From the NCBI GenBank assembly GCA_030656615.1, contig JAUSOY010000007.1, positions 1 through 64,000 on the forward strand: 64,000 nt of DNA, read 5' to 3'. Numbering within the stretch: position 1 is the stretch's first letter; every line of letters starts with the position of its first letter. Made by a program: the position numbers and the translations under genes. The notes under the pieces are model-generated. The model did not search any database. It had not been told where the DNA came from and was given only the letters and a program-made list of their open reading frames with translations. This DNA comes from Bacteroidales bacterium (GTDB lineage: Bacteria; Bacteroidota; Bacteroidia; Bacteroidales; TTA-H9). Below are positions 53,455 to 61,790 of the stretch, in pieces.

Positions 53455-55782
53455 TTACTCGTACCTCAATGATTCAACGGGGTTTTTACGCGCTGCTCTC
53501 CAGCTATACCAACTCACCGAGATAAGCGCAACTACCAATGCCATAAAGCCGGCAAGGACGAATATCCACCAACTTAAGCCGATGCGGTATGCGAAATTTT
53601 GCAACCACAAATTCAATATATAATATGATATTGGCACCGCTATACAAAAAGCAATAAGTATCCATTTCACAAAACTTCGATTGAGCATATAAACGATTTC
53701 CGAAACGGTGGCACCATTAATCTTACGAATCCCAATTTCCTTTACCCGGTATTCGCACATAAAAATAATGAGTCCCAGGGCCCCAACAATTGAAATAATA
53801 ATAGATATCAAACAAAAGATAAATATAAGCTGGGCTTGTTTCTCCTCTTGCTGATACATGGCATTAAGCTTCTCGTCGAGGAAGGTATACTTTATCTCAT
53901 ATTTATGCTCAAATTGAGAATAAACATTCTTTATATGCACCATGGTTCCGGCCAAATCTTGTCCGTTTATTTTCAGGCTTAATTGATAATGCCTTTGTTT
54001 TGTCAACCAGAAAGCCAGCGGTTGAACTTCCTCGTGTAGAGATGCATATTTTATATCGTTTACAATACCAATTAGTTCTCCCTTAAAATCGAAACCTGGT
54101 ATTAATTTCCCTAAATATCCTTCGGTCCAGCCAAATTCATTCAAAGCCTTTTTATTAAAAATAAATTTATTTTCATCCGATTCGATATTGGAGGAAAATT
54201 CTCTTCCTTCAATAATTTTGAAACCCATGAACTTCATATATCGTTCATCAACCGGCCAGGAATAAAAACTAACTTGCTTACCCTCAATCTCCCGACCCCA
54301 ACTCATTCCAACGCCCCCAGGGACAAAGTTAGAGAAAGCATAATCAGAAATATTGGGATTCTTCATTAGTTCATCCATAAACGACTTCTCCTGCTTTCGG
54401 ATATCTGATGTAGTTTCAACAACCAAAATATTCTCTTTTTCGAAGCCTAAATCATAATTTTTCAGATGAGAAATTTGCTTTTCGATAAATAACACGCCGA
54501 TAATCAAGAGTATAGAAATCGAATATTGAATTACTGTAAGTATTTTCCCTGACCTTGAATGCTTTACTGAAAATGAAATCAGTCCTTTAAGAGCCAGTGC
54601 AGGTTTTACACTTACAAGGATTCGCGATGGATAAATGGAAAACAGAACCCCAACGATATAAAAAAGGAGCAAGCAATAAAGCATGATAAAACTGTAGTCT
54701 TTCAGAATCAGTTCATAACCGAAAATATCAGGCCAGATACTCACGGTCAGATAGGCTAAAACAATGGCCATTAAAAAGGCAAAACTGATAAGAATCAAGG
54801 TTTCGAAAATCAAAGCCAAGAGGAGTCGCTCCTTGGTTTCCCCAAAAATACGCCGCATATTGATCGAGCGAATTATCTTCGGGGCACTGGCGATAGCAAA
54901 ATTGACATAATTGATAAATGCCATCAGAAGCAAAAGGACGGCAACTAAAACCAGAGTCCTGTCGAAAGCCAGATTGCCATTTCCCCCACTTCTACTAAAA
55001 TGATAATCTTTGAGTGGCAAAAAAGAGAAACTCACTTTCGATTCGGGATACTCTTCAACCAGGCTTTTTATTGCAGGAATTTTGAGAATTTTATTATTAA
55101 TTGCTTCAAAATCAGTACCGGGATATGCTTTGAAAAAATGATTAAAACTGTACTCCGACCAATCATTTACCCATTTGCCTGTGGGATAAGAACAAAAAGC
55201 CTCATACCTAAAACTTGAGTTAACAGGCAATTCATAAAACACAGCTTCAACAACATACGGTTCTTTAAAATTCGCCAATAAAGTTTTTCCTACTGGATTT
55301 TCATGCCCAAAAATCCTGTTTGCTGTTTTTTCAGAAATTATAATGCTATTTTTCCCTTTCAAAGGTTTTCTTAAACCACTTTTAATCCGAAGTGTAAAAA
55401 CATCGCAAAAAGTAGAATCAACAGCTCTGGTATATATTTGAAAGTTATTATTCTGATCAGACTCTTTTACGAAATTACTTGGTCCCCAAGCGAAAGAACA
55501 AAGATGCTCAAATTCAGAAACATTTTCCGCAATGATATCCGCCATTGGGTTAGGCAGCATATAGCTCATACTGATTTCGCCATTTTTTTCTCTATGCATT
55601 TCCAGACGATAAACATTTTCGTACGATTCATTATACCGATCGTATGTAAACTCATTGTACAGGTACATCGATAATAACATGAAGGCTGCAAACGAAACCG
55701 ACAAACCTATTAAATTAAATATGGTAACCTTTCCAGCCTTTTGCAGGTTTTTAATGATTAATTTCAGATAGTGTATAATCAT
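53455..55782 (-). CDS. MacB/FtsX-type ABC permease, first in the export operon
   Basis: This 775-residue permease shows an N-terminal helix ('VTIFNLIGLSVSFAAFMLLS'), a MacB_PCD domain with 'NRIFGHENPVGKTLLANF', an FtsX block around 280-400, a second module with 'LIPGFDFKGELIGIVNDIKY', and the final FtsX helices ('YRVKEIGIRKINGATVSEIV', ending 'NPVESLRYE'). In the first FtsX block the usual 'EIGMRKAFGA' is altered to 'IIRSINMRRIFGETKERLLL', a diverged coupling helix. It lies 75 bp after the HlyD-type gene. Confidence 0.9.
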   Translation of the reverse strand: MIIHYLKLIIKNLQKAGKVTIFNLIGLSVSFAAFMLLSMYLYNEFTYDRYNESYENVYRLEMHREKNGEISMSYMLPNPMADIIAENVSEFEHLCSFAWGPSNFVKESDQNNNFQIYTRAVDSTFCDVFTLRIKSGLRKPLKGKNSIIISEKTANRIFGHENPVGKTLLANFKEPYVVEAVFYELPVNSSFRYEAFCSYPTGKWVNDWSEYSFNHFFKAYPGTDFEAINNKILKIPAIKSLVEEYPESKVSFSFLPLKDYHFSRSGGNGNLAFDRTLVLVAVLLLLMAFINYVNFAIASAPKIIRSINMRRIFGETKERLLLALIFETLILISFAFLMAIVLAYLTVSIWPDIFGYELILKDYSFIMLYCLLLFYIVGVLFSIYPSRILVSVKPALALKGLISFSVKHSRSGKILTVIQYSISILLIIGVLFIEKQISHLKNYDLGFEKENILVVETTSDIRKQEKSFMDELMKNPNISDYAFSNFVPGGVGMSWGREIEGKQVSFYSWPVDERYMKFMGFKIIEGREFSSNIESDENKFIFNKKALNEFGWTEGYLGKLIPGFDFKGELIGIVNDIKYASLHEEVQPLAFWLTKQRHYQLSLKINGQDLAGTMVHIKNVYSQFEHKYEIKYTFLDEKLNAMYQQEEKQAQLIFIFCLISIIISIVGALGLIIFMCEYRVKEIGIRKINGATVSEIVYMLNRSFVKWILIAFCIAVPISYYILNLWLQNFAYRIGLSWWIFVLAGFMALVVALISVSWYSWRAARKNPVESLRYE

Positions 55783-55857
55783 ATCTTAAAATTTACAAAT
55801 GTTTAATGCTTTAATTTTCGACATTGCTTTTAATTTCCTGATTTAAAGGCAAACTGA

Positions 55858-57108
55858 TTATTTAAAAATGATACGCTTGCTGTCGCCGAAATTATCGTAA
55901 CCCGAAACAATGACCTGCTCCCCGGGCTGTAACCCGTCGATAAGCTCATAATATTTAGGGTTTTGCCGTCCTACTTTAATCATTCGCTTCTCAGCATACT
56001 TTCCATCCTCCGACAATACAAAAATCCATTGACCGCCGGTTTGCTGATAAAAATTACCACGAGCCAGTAAGATTGATTTTTGTGGACTACCCAACTGCAA
56101 GCGGGTGTAATATGTTTGCCCTGTGCGCATATTATCGGGATTAATACCAGTAAATATCATTTCCACAGAAAAACGGCCTTCGCGTACTTCGGGAAGCACT
56201 TTCCTGATTTTAAGCTCAAATTCCTGACCTTGCCGTTCCAGAATGGCTGTTAAACCTACCTTAACCTTGTCGATAAAATGTTCGTCTATTTGTGCCAACA
56301 CCTTATAAGAAGTGAGTACGTGGATTTGTCCTATCCGTCCACCACCCGAAATGGACTGACCAATTTCAGCATCCAGCATTGTTAGCTGACCATCAACCGT
56401 AGCAATAACATTTAAATCTTCCTGCCTTTGGCGTACCAATTTCAGGTTTAAATCCATATTTCTAAGATTATCTTCCATCTGCTTTATCTGAATAAACCGA
56501 TAAATAGAATCCTGTTTTTGACGTTCCAGATAGAGCTCATAACTCCTTTTAGCAAAGTGAAAGTCCTCCTCCGATTTCAAAAATTCTTCCTTCGAAATGA
56601 GCGCTTCCTCAAAAAGCGTCTTATTTTGACCATAGGTTCGCTTTTTTCTTTTGATATCAAATTCCAGATTCAGGAGCTCGCGTTTAATCTGAAGTTTTTC
56701 CTGTTCCATTACCACCATGGTATTGCGCAGAAAGTTATTCTTTTCGGCCAGTTGCGATTCACTGTTTAGAATACTCAAACTCAGATCGGGATTACTCATC
56801 CGTAAAATAATATCCCCTTTTTTTACCATGGCACCTTCTTCGATGAACTTTTCTTCCACTCTTCCCCCTTCACGAACGTCAAGAAATACGGTAGCTATGG
56901 GTTCAACGATTCCGGTGATGGTTATATAATCATGGAAAATGCCTTCTGTAACCGTTTCAATGGTCAATTTCTCTTTATCTGCACGAAACGTGGATAAATT
57001 GCCCGTGAAAAATGCCTTGTAAACAAGTGCCAGGAATACCAGCACACCCAAAGCTATATATATATGCTTCTTTTTAATCCCTTTTTTCTTTTCAATAATG
57101 ATATCCAT
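55858..57108 (-). CDS. HlyD/MacA-type periplasmic adaptor subunit
   Basis: This 416-residue adaptor has an N-terminal membrane anchor ('HIYIALGVLVFLALVYKAFF') and a split biotinyl-lipoyl domain ('VFLDVREGGRVEEKFIEEGA' with 'MVKKGDIILRMSNPDLSLSI', and later 'NVIATVDGQLTMLDAEIGQS'). A long alpha-hairpin coiled coil (about 115-215) and a C-terminal beta-barrel/membrane-proximal domain ('DGLQPGEQVIVSGYDNFGDS') follow. It bridges the inner-membrane ABC permease and the TolC-like channel. It lies between the TolC and first permease genes. Confidence 0.92.
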   Translation of the reverse strand: MDIIIEKKKGIKKKHIYIALGVLVFLALVYKAFFTGNLSTFRADKEKLTIETVTEGIFHDYITITGIVEPIATVFLDVREGGRVEEKFIEEGAMVKKGDIILRMSNPDLSLSILNSESQLAEKNNFLRNTMVVMEQEKLQIKRELLNLEFDIKRKKRTYGQNKTLFEEALISKEEFLKSEEDFHFAKRSYELYLERQKQDSIYRFIQIKQMEDNLRNMDLNLKLVRQRQEDLNVIATVDGQLTMLDAEIGQSISGGGRIGQIHVLTSYKVLAQIDEHFIDKVKVGLTAILERQGQEFELKIRKVLPEVREGRFSVEMIFTGINPDNMRTGQTYYTRLQLGSPQKSILLARGNFYQQTGGQWIFVLSEDGKYAEKRMIKVGRQNPKYYELIDGLQPGEQVIVSGYDNFGDSKRIIFK

Positions 57109-57149
57109 GCTATTATAATTTTACCTTTTATCTGTCCGGTCAATATTCA

Positions 57150-58487
57150 TTAATTCAAGTGATTCCAGTTACCGGAATTGTAAAATTCGAGTATCTGTTT
57201 TCGCATGATGTAGATTAATTTAGCTTTTAAAACAGCTGCTTCGGCCGACGCAACACGTTGTTTGGATGCTTCAAAATCCGTTGCCCCCGCTAGCCCTTTT
57301 TCCATTTTTCTTGCTACGTTCTTTAAAGAAAGGAGGTTGAATTCCCTTGATTCCATGGAGGCGTGGTATTCATTTTCGGAAGATTGCAGTTCATCCCTTG
57401 CCTTCACAATTTCAGCGTATAGCAAATCCTTTCTTTTTTGAAGCTCATATGCCTGATTGGTCAGGGCAATTTCCTTTCTTTTCCTTTGACAGTAAACCGA
57501 TGCATGATTAAATAATGGAATGGAAATTCCCAAATTTACCCACTGATTCTGATTGTTTTCGAGCTGTTTAACATACGCCAAAGTGTCCCCATCAAAATAA
57601 TTGGAATTATAACCAGCAGACATATACACTCTTGGGAAATAACTCCCTTTCGCCACAGCCAGATCCTTCTCCTTTGCTTTGAGTAAAAATTCTTGCTGTT
57701 TTATCTCTGGCAAAATCTGTACTGCCGTACTGAACAATGAATCAATATTCGACACTGCAGTAGTGGTAATCAACAAAGCATTTACTGTATCGATGCTAAG
57801 CATTTGACTTGCATCAAGACGCAGCAATTGCTTTAATTCTAGCATTGCCTTACTCATATTATTTCGGGCACGGACAAGATTAAGCTTATCATCAGCCCAT
57901 TGACTGTTTAATTCCTGTACCATGATGGGTGATTCCCTGCCTACATCAACAAACTTTTGCATTCGATGATACATTAGTTCTGACAAGTCAGCCTGACTTT
58001 GAGCCACCTGCATCAATCCAATACTATAAACAGCGGTATAATATGAGCTTAATACACTAAATATTAGTTGATTTTTAGCAAACGAAAGATCTTCTTTGCT
58101 GGCAGAAAGCAGATAATGATTATAACGAATTGTATTTTGCTTAATGAAACCATTAAAAATATCGATGGATGAACCGACCCAAAATTGGTTTCCCAAAGTC
58201 TGTTCATAGGTAATGGCATTCGTATTTCCGTCGATGTTTCTTCCAAAATTCAAATTCACTGAACTGCCCATATTTAAATCGGGCAGCATTCCAATCTTAC
58301 TTTCAAAAAGCCCGATTTGCTGGCTTTTGAGTTCGTTTGCCTTCTGATGAAGTTCAATATTATTATTCAGCGCATATTCTACACAGGCTGTAAGACTCCA
58401 AGTTTTTTGAGCAAAGGAAACAGAATGAAATAACATCAGAAGAATAAAAAGAACAAGGGGAAAAATTGAAGGCATGTAACTTTTCAT
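57150..58487 (-). CDS. TolC family outer-membrane efflux protein
   Basis: This TolC-like protein of 445 residues has a signal peptide ending SVSFAQ. Two repeats of the outer-membrane efflux domain are seen. The first is 'WSLTACVEYALNNNIELHQK', 'SQQIGLFESKIGMLPDLNMG' and 'FNGFIKQNTIRYNHYL'. The second is 'LPEIKQQEFLLKAKEKDLAV', 'GSYFPRVYMSAGYNSNYFDG' and 'LGISIPLFNHASVYCQRKRK'. It forms the outer-membrane exit duct. It is the first gene of the leftward export operon, behind a sigma-54-type promoter. The frame opens at ATG 58535; ATG 58487 is chosen because it gives a normal signal peptide. Confidence 0.88.
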   Translation of the reverse strand: MKSYMPSIFPLVLFILLMLFHSVSFAQKTWSLTACVEYALNNNIELHQKANELKSQQIGLFESKIGMLPDLNMGSSVNLNFGRNIDGNTNAITYEQTLGNQFWVGSSIDIFNGFIKQNTIRYNHYLLSASKEDLSFAKNQLIFSVLSSYYTAVYSIGLMQVAQSQADLSELMYHRMQKFVDVGRESPIMVQELNSQWADDKLNLVRARNNMSKAMLELKQLLRLDASQMLSIDTVNALLITTTAVSNIDSLFSTAVQILPEIKQQEFLLKAKEKDLAVAKGSYFPRVYMSAGYNSNYFDGDTLAYVKQLENNQNQWVNLGISIPLFNHASVYCQRKRKEIALTNQAYELQKRKDLLYAEIVKARDELQSSENEYHASMESREFNLLSLKNVARKMEKGLAGATDFEASKQRVASAEAAVLKAKLIYIMRKQILEFYNSGNWNHLN

Positions 58488-58562
58488 CACATTCGTAAAA
58501 ACATTTTCCTCAATAACCAACAGCAAATTTTTCATACCAATTCCATTAAGTCATTGGAATTG

Positions 58563-58578
58563 TTCAATGTTGATGCCA
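58563..58578 (-). promoter_or_regulatory. Weaker sigma-54-like site upstream of the TolC gene
   Basis: Minus-strand TGGCATCAACATTGAA: the -24 half TGGCA is good, but the -12 half has TTGA instead of TTGC. Probably a chance or inactive match next to the better site at 58602-58617. Confidence 0.25.
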
Positions 58579-58601
58579 GTTACCATATCTAACAGAATAT
58601 A

Positions 58602-58617
58602 AGCACTATAATGGCCA
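58602..58617 (-). promoter_or_regulatory. Sigma-54 (-24/-12) promoter of the export operon
   Basis: Minus-strand TGGCCATTATAGTGCT carries the invariant GG and GC with exactly 10 bp between them, as in TGGCAC-N5-TTGCW. It predicts transcription from about 58590 toward the TolC gene. The divergent neighbour encodes a sigma-54 activator. Confidence 0.7.
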
Positions 58618-58652
58618 ATATTTTATAAAAACCGAGAAAAAGTGTATAATTT

Positions 58653-58683
58653 TTTGACAATCCCTGTTTAATTATTTGACAAT
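58653..58683. repeat. Two direct repeats TTTGACAAT, 22 bp apart
   Basis: Copies at 58653-58661 and 58675-58683 are on the same face of the helix (two turns). They lie about 65-95 bp upstream of the predicted sigma-54 start. They may be protein-binding sites. Confidence 0.4.
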
Positions 58684-58700
58684 TATCTAACTTCGTTGAT

Positions 58701-58720
58701 ACATCATTTAATAATGATGT
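58701..58720. promoter_or_regulatory. Candidate enhancer site: palindrome ACATCATT-TAAT-AATGATGT
   Basis: Perfect 8-4-8 inverted repeat, about 110-130 bp upstream of the predicted sigma-54 transcription start and 28 bp before the activator's ATG. This is the position expected for an NtrC-family binding site that also allows autoregulation. Confidence 0.55.
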
Positions 58721-58748
58721 TAAATGTTCTGAAATTATACAGAGAAAC

Positions 58749-60113
58749 ATGAAAAGTAATATTCTCATTCTCGACGATAACCATAGTGTATTAACGGCAC
58801 TGGAAATGCTGCTTCAAACAGAGTTTGAAAATGTTTTCTGTCTAAAAAATCCAAACATCCTGATTTCAACCTTACAGCAACAAGATATCGATATTGTTTT
58901 GCTCGATATGAACTTTAAAGCAGGAATGAATACAGGCAATGAAGGAATTTACTGGCTAAATCAGATTCAGGAGCACGACCCAAGCATTAGTGTTGTAATG
59001 ATTACTGCCTATGGTGATATTGAATTAGCCGTAAAAGCTGTAAAAGAAGGAGCCTTTGATTTTGTTTTAAAGCCCTGGGATAATAATAAATTAATCAGCA
59101 CACTACATGCAGCTATAAAACTGCGAAAAAGTAAAATGGAAAACATTTCACTTTTAAAAACAACTCACGCCCTAAAACAAGAATTGAAATCGAACTCACA
59201 AAAAATTATCGGGCAATCAGAATCCATGAGAAAAGTGATGGAAATGGTAAGAAAAGTTGCTGTGACGGATGCCAATGTTTTTATTACCGGCGAAAATGGT
59301 ACAGGCAAAGAACTTATTGCACACGAAATACATAATTACTCAAAAAGAAGCAAAGAAGTAATGCTGAGTGTGGATATGGGAGCAATTTCCGAATCGTTGT
59401 TTGAAAGCGAATTATTCGGACATAGTAAGGGCTCGTTTACCGATGCAAAAGAAGACCGGACCGGCAAATTTGAAGCAGCACATAAAGGAACACTCTTTCT
59501 CGACGAAATCGGAAATCTCAGCCTGTCATTACAGGCAAAAATACTAACTGCAGTTCAAAACAGAACAATTATAAAAGTGGGGAGTAATACTCCGGTTCCT
59601 ATTGATATTCGTTTGATTTCGGCTACCAACCGCGACCTTAAACCCATGATAAGCAATGGTCAGTTTCGAGAAGATTTGCTTTACCGCATAAACACCATTA
59701 CCATAGAATTACCTCCCTTGCGTGACCGTGGAAGTGATATTCTGCTGCTTGCCGAATTTTATCTGCAGAAATATGCCTCAAAATATGATAAGTACGGACT
59801 AAAAATCAGTCAAAAAGCGATGCAAAAACTGATGGATTACAAGTGGCCGGGAAATATCAGAGAATTGCAACATTCGATCGAAAAAGCAGTGATTTTGGCT
59901 GAAGACAAAGTTTTGAATGAATTTTCTTTCAATTTAACGGATAATTCAAATGTACCTGACAAAACCCTTTCGAACAAAACCATCGAAAAAATGGAAAAAG
60001 AGATGATTCTTAATAGTATTAACAAAGAAAAAGGCAATATAAGTGCAGTGGCCAAATCGCTGGGAATAACACGCCAGACGCTCTACAATAAATTAAAAAA
60101 GCATAATATTTAA
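58749..60113 (+). CDS. Sigma-54-dependent NtrC-type response regulator
   Basis: This 454-residue regulator has a receiver domain (about 1-120; acidic 'ILILDDNHSVL', phospho-Asp in 'IVLLDMNFKAG', Lys in 'FVLKPWDNNKL'). An AAA+ sigma-54 interaction domain has Walker A 'GENGTGKELIAHEI', L1 loop 'GSFTDA' (variant of GAFTGA), Walker B 'TLFLDEIGN' and an R-finger region. A Fis-type helix-turn-helix closes it ('GNISAVAKSLGITRQTLYNK'). When phosphorylated it should hydrolyse ATP to open sigma-54 promoters, most plausibly the one at 58602-58617. It is divergent from the export operon and 65 bp upstream of its kinase gene. Confidence 0.95.
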   Translation: MKSNILILDDNHSVLTALEMLLQTEFENVFCLKNPNILISTLQQQDIDIVLLDMNFKAGMNTGNEGIYWLNQIQEHDPSISVVMITAYGDIELAVKAVKEGAFDFVLKPWDNNKLISTLHAAIKLRKSKMENISLLKTTHALKQELKSNSQKIIGQSESMRKVMEMVRKVAVTDANVFITGENGTGKELIAHEIHNYSKRSKEVMLSVDMGAISESLFESELFGHSKGSFTDAKEDRTGKFEAAHKGTLFLDEIGNLSLSLQAKILTAVQNRTIIKVGSNTPVPIDIRLISATNRDLKPMISNGQFREDLLYRINTITIELPPLRDRGSDILLLAEFYLQKYASKYDKYGLKISQKAMQKLMDYKWPGNIRELQHSIEKAVILAEDKVLNEFSFNLTDNSNVPDKTLSNKTIEKMEKEMILNSINKEKGNISAVAKSLGITRQTLYNKLKKHNI

Positions 60114-60178
60114 GTTCAACTTGTATTAAACGAAAAGGTCAATTACAATAATTTATATTCCAAAATAAATCTACACAT

Positions 60179-61534
60179 ATGGGCTACTCGCATTTTTACC
60201 GGGTAATTATTTTAAAATTACTAATTATTATACTGCTTTCGATGGCCATTCCCTGGCTAATTTTTGTAAAACAAGCCTATGTTTTAAGTTTACTGCCATT
60301 GGGTTTATTAGTAATTGCCTGTATTGATATCGTTCGCTTTTTTAATAAAATCAATCACTGGATAGCCTTTTTTCTTTTAGGAATCGAAAATGAAGACACC
60401 ACATTAAAATCGCCACCGGCCACCGGCAATAAAGCCATCGACAACGTTTACAAAGCCACCGATCGGCTCAACGAACTTTTTAGGCAGATAAAAATAAACA
60501 TCAGCACACAGGAGCAATATTTTCGAATGATTATCGACCAGTCACTTACCGGACTATTCGCGGTGAACGAAAATGGAAGGATCATCAATATTAATCCGGC
60601 TGCAAAAAAGCTGACCCTTTTACAGGATCACCACCACATAAACCTCCTTTCAAATATTGATTCAGCCTTGCCCGATTTTATCATGTTTTCGGGCAAAAAC
60701 AAAACACAGCAATCCGCTGTTTTTGAAAATCAGTTTGGACAAAAATTACTGTTCAAATTATCAGAGATTAAAAGCCAGAAGGGAATTATTAAGCTGGTTG
60801 TTGTAAGCGATATTACCAAAGAATTGGATAATGGAGAAGTGGAAGCATGGATAAAGCTGGCACGAACATTATCTCACGAAATCATGAACAATATTGCACC
60901 CATCACAACACTTTCACAGGTTATCTCGGGGTATTTTACAACAAACAACAAAAGAATTGATGTTCAGGATCTGGACTCCAAAACACTTACTAATACAGTA
61001 AAAGGACTCCGGGTGATCGAAGAACGAAGTCTTAGCCTGATGAATTTTACGGAAAACTACCGGAAATTTACCATGCTTCCCGTACCACAATTTTCCATGG
61101 TTAATGTATCGCAACTCCTCGAAAATAATCTAATGGCCGCAAGCACCTATTGCGGATTTGATAATTTACATCTTGCAAAATCGATTCCCGAAAATCAATT
61201 ATTCTTAACCGACGAAAAGCTTCTTTCTCAGGTTGTACTAAACTTGTTAAAAAACGCCTGCGAGGCCCTTGTCATGGAAAAGACCAGCAATCCGAGTCTT
61301 GTAGTAAGTTTGAAACAAACCGGAAACAATCTCATAATAAACATTTCAAATAACGGGCCTGCAATTCCTCCCAGCTTACGAGAGCAGATTTTTATTCCTT
61401 TCTACACAACAAAATCTGGTGGATCAGGCATTGGACTGAGTCTCAGTAAGCAAATAATGCTTAAAATGAATGGCGATATCGTACTAAGTCTGTCGAAGGA
61501 TCACTTAACAACATTTTCCATTGTTTTAAATTGA
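60179..61534 (+). CDS. Membrane histidine kinase, NtrB-like partner of the regulator
   Basis: This 451-residue kinase has two N-terminal membrane helices ('LKLLIIILLSMAIPWLIFVK' and 'LSLLPLGLLVIACIDIVRFF') with almost no periplasmic loop. A linker and a PAS-like domain follow ('QSLTGLFAVNENGRIININP'). The dimerisation/phospho-His region is 'LARTLSHEIMNNIAPITTLS', and the HATPase domain has 'VLNLLKNACEALV' and 'GGSGIGLSLSKQIM'. The lack of a large external domain suggests that it senses something inside the membrane or cytosol. Together with the upstream regulator it should control the export operon. Confidence 0.92.
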   Translation: MGYSHFYRVIILKLLIIILLSMAIPWLIFVKQAYVLSLLPLGLLVIACIDIVRFFNKINHWIAFFLLGIENEDTTLKSPPATGNKAIDNVYKATDRLNELFRQIKINISTQEQYFRMIIDQSLTGLFAVNENGRIININPAAKKLTLLQDHHHINLLSNIDSALPDFIMFSGKNKTQQSAVFENQFGQKLLFKLSEIKSQKGIIKLVVVSDITKELDNGEVEAWIKLARTLSHEIMNNIAPITTLSQVISGYFTTNNKRIDVQDLDSKTLTNTVKGLRVIEERSLSLMNFTENYRKFTMLPVPQFSMVNVSQLLENNLMAASTYCGFDNLHLAKSIPENQLFLTDEKLLSQVVLNLLKNACEALVMEKTSNPSLVVSLKQTGNNLIINISNNGPAIPPSLREQIFIPFYTTKSGGSGIGLSLSKQIMLKMNGDIVLSLSKDHLTTFSIVLN

Positions 61535-61790
61535 GTCATGGATGGATTAATAGATGAAAAGTTGATGAAAACTCGGAGTTTTCAACTGGTAGATCTCCAA
61601 TGAAACAAGCGATTATTTTTCACTAAAATTATCCATCGATCATAACACATCTAGAAATCATAAATCATTTAAAATCTATTTATTTGTTCGCATTAATGTA
61701 ACATTTATTTGGAGCAGATGTACAAGTATCAGGTTCAGGAAAATATGCATTGTCGTTTTAATAATAAACTGATTTCATATAAAATTCTGC

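Noticed and set aside
61571..61596. Hairpin around GAAAACT/AGTTTTC after the NtrB-like kinase gene
   Set aside because: Bulged stem with no T run; not convincing as a terminator or RNA element.
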